Assembly: GCA_018902385.1 (NCBI GenBank)
Contig: JABSSW010000015.1
Location: 124,001-188,000 of the forward strand
Direction of reading: 5' to 3'
DNA: 64,000 nucleotides
DNA from: Physcia stellaris
Lineage: Eukaryota > Ascomycota > Lecanoromycetes > Caliciales > Physciaceae
The notes beneath the pieces are model-generated. The model made no database searches. It had not been told where the DNA came from and saw only the letters and a list, made by a program, of their open reading frames with translations. Each line of letters opens with the position of its first letter. Within the stretch, counting starts at the first letter, position 1. The translations under genes and the position numbers were made by a program. This document shows positions 58,573 to 64,000 of the stretch, piece after piece.

Positions 58573-59521
58573 TTTCAAATCAAAATGTCAAAATTTGATT
58601 TGAATTTGAATCAAATTTCAAATTTCGATGTCGAATTTGATTTGATTCGTCAAAAATTTTAATTTCATGACGTATTACATTATTTCGCGATATTTCTGAT
58701 ATTAATTATAAATGCTTTTTTTCAAAATTTTCGAATTTTTTTTTTTTGCATTATTGTAAGAAATAAAAATTCAGAATTTTCGAAAATGCGATTCGCATTT
58801 CGTCAAGCAATTCGATTATCGAAATTCGAATGACTTCGAAAAAAATCAATTTCAATCATTTTACAACTCGATCAACGATAAACTCAACAAGTTCATATTG
58901 TCAATCGAAATCGATCGAATTCGTACGATTGAATAGATAAAATGTGAATAAAAAACAATTGCAAAACGTAATCTGTTTTGTAACGATTAATAAATCAATA
59001 TATTACATTTCAAATTATACATTTCTGATGTCAATAATTCATTAAATTATATTATTTCTAATACGAATTTTACATTCTAATCGCTATCATATTTCAGAAT
59101 GATGTCACTCGTGTATATTTAACAAAATACAATTTTGTTGTCTCGCATACATCATGTCGAATTCTGATAATGATTTGCTTTTTGAATTTGTCGAAAATGC
59201 TGACGTATTTTTTTGATTGACTTATTACAAGCAACAAATCGAAAAAAATCATAAAAAAAAAATCAGATTGCAAATTCGAAATATCGAACGTTCGAAATTT
59301 GTAATTTCTATTTCATTTGCAATTTTTATTTCATTTACTTTTGTTTTTGATTTTGTTTGAAAATTTTTCGTCATGAAAATCATCGAAACGACATCGAATC
59401 AATATAAAAAAAAAAAAATTACAAAAAGTGAAAAAATATTGCAAACAAATGAAAAATCAATTCACGCAAAACAACGTGAATCACATAATTCAATTTTCGA
59501 ATTTAATCAAAATCGCATACG

Positions 59522-62500
59522 TTGATATTTATCTTAAATCAAATAACAATGCGAACAAACTTTGAAACGCAAAAATCGATTTTCATTCAAACAAACAATA
59601 TATCTGAAACGAATTTAAAACTTTTTGAAAAACGACATCGAACGAGCAATCACGTTGCAACAGAACTTTTTGAAAAAATATCGCAAACACAAACAAAATC
59701 ACAATCAATCGATTAAAAATTACAATGTCGAACGAATAAATATGTTTGTTGAATTGAAATTGAATTCAAATTCACGAAAACAATGAAATTCAATGATTTT
59801 CGTGACGAATTACGTTTGAAATTTCGTTGCATGTTTTTTAAAAAAAAAATTTTCACAAAAACGAAATTGCTTGAACGATTCAAACGTATGAAAAACGTTC
59901 AAATTCTGAAAAAAAAACTCAAAAATTTCAAAAAACGTAAAATTTCGTTCGATATTGACAGTTCTGAAAACGAAAACGAAAAATTCAAAATTGCGAAATT
60001 CAAAAATAAAAAAATCAAAAATATTAAAATCAATTCGAATCACGAATCAGTCAAGTCGAAAAATACTCGAATGTATCGTTGATTCGTCAGCGAATTCAAG
60101 AAAATTCAAAACAAAAATAATTGTATAAATTGTGACAAATCAAATCATCAAATCGAAATTTGTACAAACAAAAAAAACAAAATCATTTTCGCTGATCAAA
60201 TTTTGAACAATCAAAAAACTAGTCGATTTGATGATTTTCGTTCAAATCGTTAAAAAAAAAAATTTTCGAATTTCGATTTCGATACGTCGTTTTTTTCAGA
60301 CATGAGCAAAAATGATGTTAACAAAAAAAAAAAAAAAACGACGCAAAAAATTTAAAAAATTCGTGATTCGTAAATGCGTCAAAATCAAAATTAACATACA
60401 AAACGAAAACAAAATCTGAATCGAATCGAAAACAATATTCGATACAAAAACGAAAATCAATTTGATAAATCATGTCTATGCGAAAAAACTGAATTTTTGT
60501 CGTTTTGAAATTTTAAATTGTGATGCAATAACAATTGACAATTATCGTTTGAAAACGTATGACGTTTATTTCGTACAATTCGAAATGTCAAACGTCAAGA
60601 AAATTAATCGCTTTTTCGAAAAATCGTTTTTGATCGTGAATCTGAATTGAAATTTAACGTTAAACATGTTTTGAATACAACTTTCGAAAATCAAAATGAA
60701 TTGAAACGACGACAATATCAAAATTTGACGTTGCAAAAAAAAACATTTCATTTTTATCATATGTCGTATCGAAAACATCGAATCAAAACAATTGATCGAA
60801 AACGTCATCGATAACGAAATCGAAACGTATTTCATGTTCGTACGAATGTATATTGACAAACAATTCGACATGCATGAAATGACATGTTTCAAAACGAATT
60901 CAAATAAAATTTGTTTTGATTGAAATGAAAAAAAAATTCGATGTCAAAATCATTCTTTTCGATATTTTGAAAACGTATGAAAAATTCGATAACGAAAATA
61001 AAATTTACGAATTATCGAATCATGATTCAAACGATCATGTTATTGATTTAAAAAAAACAAAAAATCGTCGCATGAATCAATTTACTTTTTATTCGAAAAT
61101 AAATTTCGAATATTGCGTGTTTACATCGAAAAACATTTAATTAACGATTTCATTCGATTTTCACAATTTTTTGCAAAAACGTTCATTTTGTTCGTCAAAA
61201 AAAAAACGATAATTTACGATTATGCGTGAATTACAAAAATTTTAATGTTTTCACGATAAAAAATAAATATTTTCTATCGTTAATCGATGAAAATTTAAAT
61301 AAATTCAACAAAGTCGTCAAATATATTAATATCGATTTAATTGCTGTTTATTATCGATTGCGTATCAAGCATGAAAACGAATGAAAAACAGTTTTTCGTA
61401 TTCGATATGATTATTTCGAATATAACGTATTTTTTTTCGATTTCATTAACGTTTCGACGACGTTTCAAAATTTCATCAATAAAATTTTAGCGATTCGTTT
61501 CGATATTAACGTCATTGTATATTTGAATGATATAATAATTTATTCGATGAACGTCGAAATTCATGTCGACGATATCAAATGAATTTTTGATCGTTTAAAA
61601 AAATAAATTATATATTGTTTTGAAAATGCAAATGATTCGTTGACGAAATAAATTTTCTTGAATTCGTCGTTTTTTCAAGAAATGAAAATGCAAAACAAAA
61701 AATCGAAATTATTCAACAATGATCAATATTTCGCAACGTTTTCGACATTATGCAATTTCTCGATATCGTTAATTTTTATCGACGATTCATTAAACATTTC
61801 AGTAAAATTGCTGAATTTTTGATCGTTATGTTAAAAAATCACAAAAATTTCGAAAAATATTCGTAAACGCAAACGAAATCAAAATCGAAATCGCAACAAA
61901 TCATCGAACATTCACATCTTTTTGATCAACGAAACATTGAAAATTTTCAAACGATTTCGCAAAACATTTATCGAAACATCAATTTTACGTCATTTCGATT
62001 TCGAACGTGTTATTCGAGTCGAAATCGACGCATTCGACAAAATTTTAAAAATCATTTTATGTCAACAAAACGACGAAAATCATTGACATTTTGTTGCGTA
62101 CTTTTCGCGCAAGTTGATTTCGACCGAATGTCATTACGAAATTCATGACAAAAAATTGTTGATTATTGTGATTTCGTTCAAACAATGAAAACATTATCTC
62201 GAAAACGCAAAAAACAGATTTTTGTTTTTATTGATCATCGCAATCTGAAACAATTTATGATCACAATTAACTGTCGTCACGTCAAATTCGATTAATTCAA
62301 AAATTGAATCGATATAATTTTTTAATCGATTATCGTTCTCGATAACAAAAATTTTGTTGACGAATTTTCAAAACGATTTGATTACATGACGATTATTGAA
62401 AAAAACGTCGAAAACAATCGTCAAATTTTGAAACAATTGCAAAAAGTCATTGATCGCAAACTCGAAACGTTTCGAAAAATGCGAATAAATGCGATCAAAA

Positions 62501-64000
62501 TCATGAATGCGACGCATGTCATGAAACGATTCATGAATGCGATACATAACATGAAACGTCGATCGCATTTAAATGATTCAACAATCGAATCAATCAACGT
62601 TGTTTCGAAAACATTTAATTCAAAAAATTCAAAACGAAATCGAATTTCAATTAACGTTGTTTCGAAAACATTCGATTCAAAAACTCAAAAATTCGAAACA
62701 TTCGATTGAACAAAAGTCAAACGTGACATTCATAAAATGAAAAATTTTTGTGTTAAAATCAACGATTGTATTTGAGCGCAATGCATAAAGTTCGAATACA
62801 AATTGCTTTACGAAAAAAAACGACATATAACGACGAGTCAACATTTTCATTGTTGAATTTCGTTCGTGATTTGATCGTTAAAAATCAATTCGTTTTTGAA
62901 ATATGTCGAGAATTAATTATTTCGAAAGCAGAAACAGACAATTGACAACACAAAAATGAACTTTTGTATTACGACGATGTCGTTTACATTCCAAAAAATT
63001 TGCGTGAAAACGTTATTCGTGCACATCACGATAATTCGCTCGTTGATCACTTTGACATCGAACGAACGTTGAAATTGATACGTCGAAAATACTATTGATC
63101 GAATCAAAATTCTATCGAAATTCTTGAAATGCGACAACAAATCAAAAAACATTGCGAAACATGCGCCGTTTGCAAACGAAACAAAGCTGCACGACACAAA
63201 TCATACGACGAATTTTTTTTTTTTTCGATTTCTGAATTTAAATGAATTGATTTTTTCATGAATTTCGTGACAAAACTTTTTTTCAAATAAAACATGAAAT
63301 GAAACGATTTACGATTCGATTTTAGTGATTGTGAATCGTTTAACGAAAATGATTCATTACATATCAATAATTAAAACGATTTTCGCAAAAATTTGATCGA
63401 AATTTTATTTCGCGAAATCATTCGATTTCACGATTTTTTTCGTCAATCGTCATCGATAAAAATTTCATTTTCACGTTCAAATACAACGATGCATTGTGTT
63501 ACGTTTTGAAAATCAAACGTAAATTGTCAATCGTTTTCATTTTCAAATCGATTTAACAAATCGAACGAATGAACAACGTCATGAAACAATTTTTTCGCGT
63601 TTTTGTCAACTTCGAGCAAAATGACTGAATAAAATTGTTATTCATGATCGAGTTCGTTTACAACAACAACAAACATGCATTCACAAATATTTTTCGTTCG
63701 AAATTATGTTTGAATATTCATTTCGCATGTTTTTTGAAAAAACATGAGACAAAAAAAATAAATTCAAATTCGCAAAGAAACACGTTGAACATTTAGTTGA
63801 ATTATTTCGAATATTGAAAAACAATTTATTCATGACACAACAACAGCAAACGATGTATAAAAACGAACGCACGAAATCAATGCCATACAACGTCGAAAAT
63901 TACGTGAATTTGAACGATAAAAACATCAAAACTAAACGAAACAAAAAACTGAAATGAAAATTTTTGACTCATTTCAAATTTTAAAAACTATAAAAATCAA
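59522..64000 (+). mobile_element. Ty3/Gypsy retrotransposon (Gypsy-2), less decayed, truncated by window end
   Basis: Gag remnants (59522-60082) are Lys-rich. The zinc knuckle at 60122-60163 is intact: CINCDKSNHQIEIC. Protease-region sequence is at 60462-60650 (INHVYAKKL, then DNYRLKTYDVYFVQ). Reverse transcriptase carries YLNDIIIYS (61520-61546, Asp to Asn). RNase H reads ILCQQNDENHWHFVAYFSRK near 62055-62114. The integrase zinc-binding part has HH...H near 63022-63050 and CETCAVC near 63155-63175. Frames are broken by stops and shifts, but long parts stay readable. No 3' LTR is inside the window and I could not delimit a 5' LTR. Confidence 0.8.

Larger units (their letters stand above)
55412..64000. 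repeat. AT-rich block 2: partly degraded transposon DNA
   Basis: Same composition as block 1 but less advanced: CTG, CTC and CTT words still occur at low frequency. From 55412 to 59521 I recognise no element; the open frames (for example 56987-57532) are low-complexity. The block runs off the window. Confidence 0.85.

Noticed and set aside
1-64000. CRISPR arrays, rRNA or tRNA genes
   Set aside because: No regularly spaced repeats and no cloverleaf-like sequence with a GGTTCGAATCC-type arm could be found by eye; a tRNAscan run would be decisive.

Overview
The window is nuclear DNA of a filamentous ascomycete (Pezizomycotina). The evidence is short spliceosomal introns (about 40-180 bp, often with a CTRAC/CTGAC-like branch site), a Doa10/SSM4 ubiquitin ligase with a typical fungal C terminus, a fungal-type AAA ATPase, UstY/DUF3328 proteins, and a two-compartment genome. 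Gene-bearing DNA of ordinary composition (1-18.4 kb and 45.0-55.4 kb) alternates with extremely AT-rich, mutation-degraded transposon graveyards (18.4-45.0 kb and 55.4-64.0 kb). A Dothideomycete is plausible, but that is inference.

Region 1 (1-18.4 kb) holds, in order: the 3' part of SSM4/DOA10; a six-exon AAA ATPase (-); a STAND-like protein with a degenerate NTPase region (+); a repeat-bearing GPI-anchor-type cell-wall protein (-); a compact locus that looks like a ribosomally made peptide (RiPP) cluster; and an array of four small paralogous proteins (-) that I do not recognise. The RiPP-like locus (10.47-14.2 kb) has two UstYa-type DUF3328 membrane oxidases, each with both HxxHC motifs, flanking a small secreted precursor (12052-12385, -). 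The precursor has a signal peptide and four copies of an EPDIMIEAYH-type segment; the first three end in dibasic Kex2-type sites. The precursor and one oxidase share a strand; the other oxidase is divergently transcribed across a 689-bp intergenic region carrying a 31-bp dyad. I do not recognise this core peptide.

Region 2 (18.4-45.0 kb) is a transposon graveyard: a broken Ty1/Copia element (+), a complete but dead Ty3/Gypsy element with 219/220-bp LTRs (-, 24298-30984), a further Copia relic (-), and a ~930-bp tandem duplication containing an inverted Copia piece. Region 3 (45.0-55.4 kb) is a gene-poor island between two AT-rich blocks, with a conserved-looking hypothetical protein, a proline-rich protein, an F-box/LRR-like protein (three exons) and a repeat-bearing secreted Ser/Thr-rich protein. 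Region 4 (55.4-64.0 kb) is a second AT-rich block with a less decayed Gypsy element (+) running off the window.

The decay itself is unusual. In the AT-rich DNA the surviving cytosines are almost all in CpA or CpG; CpT and CpC are nearly gone. A 68-bp unmutated/mutated repeat pair (55344-55411 and 58366-58433) shows about 11 of 14 C-to-T-type changes at CpT/ApG, rather than the CpA preference of classical repeat-induced point mutation (RIP).
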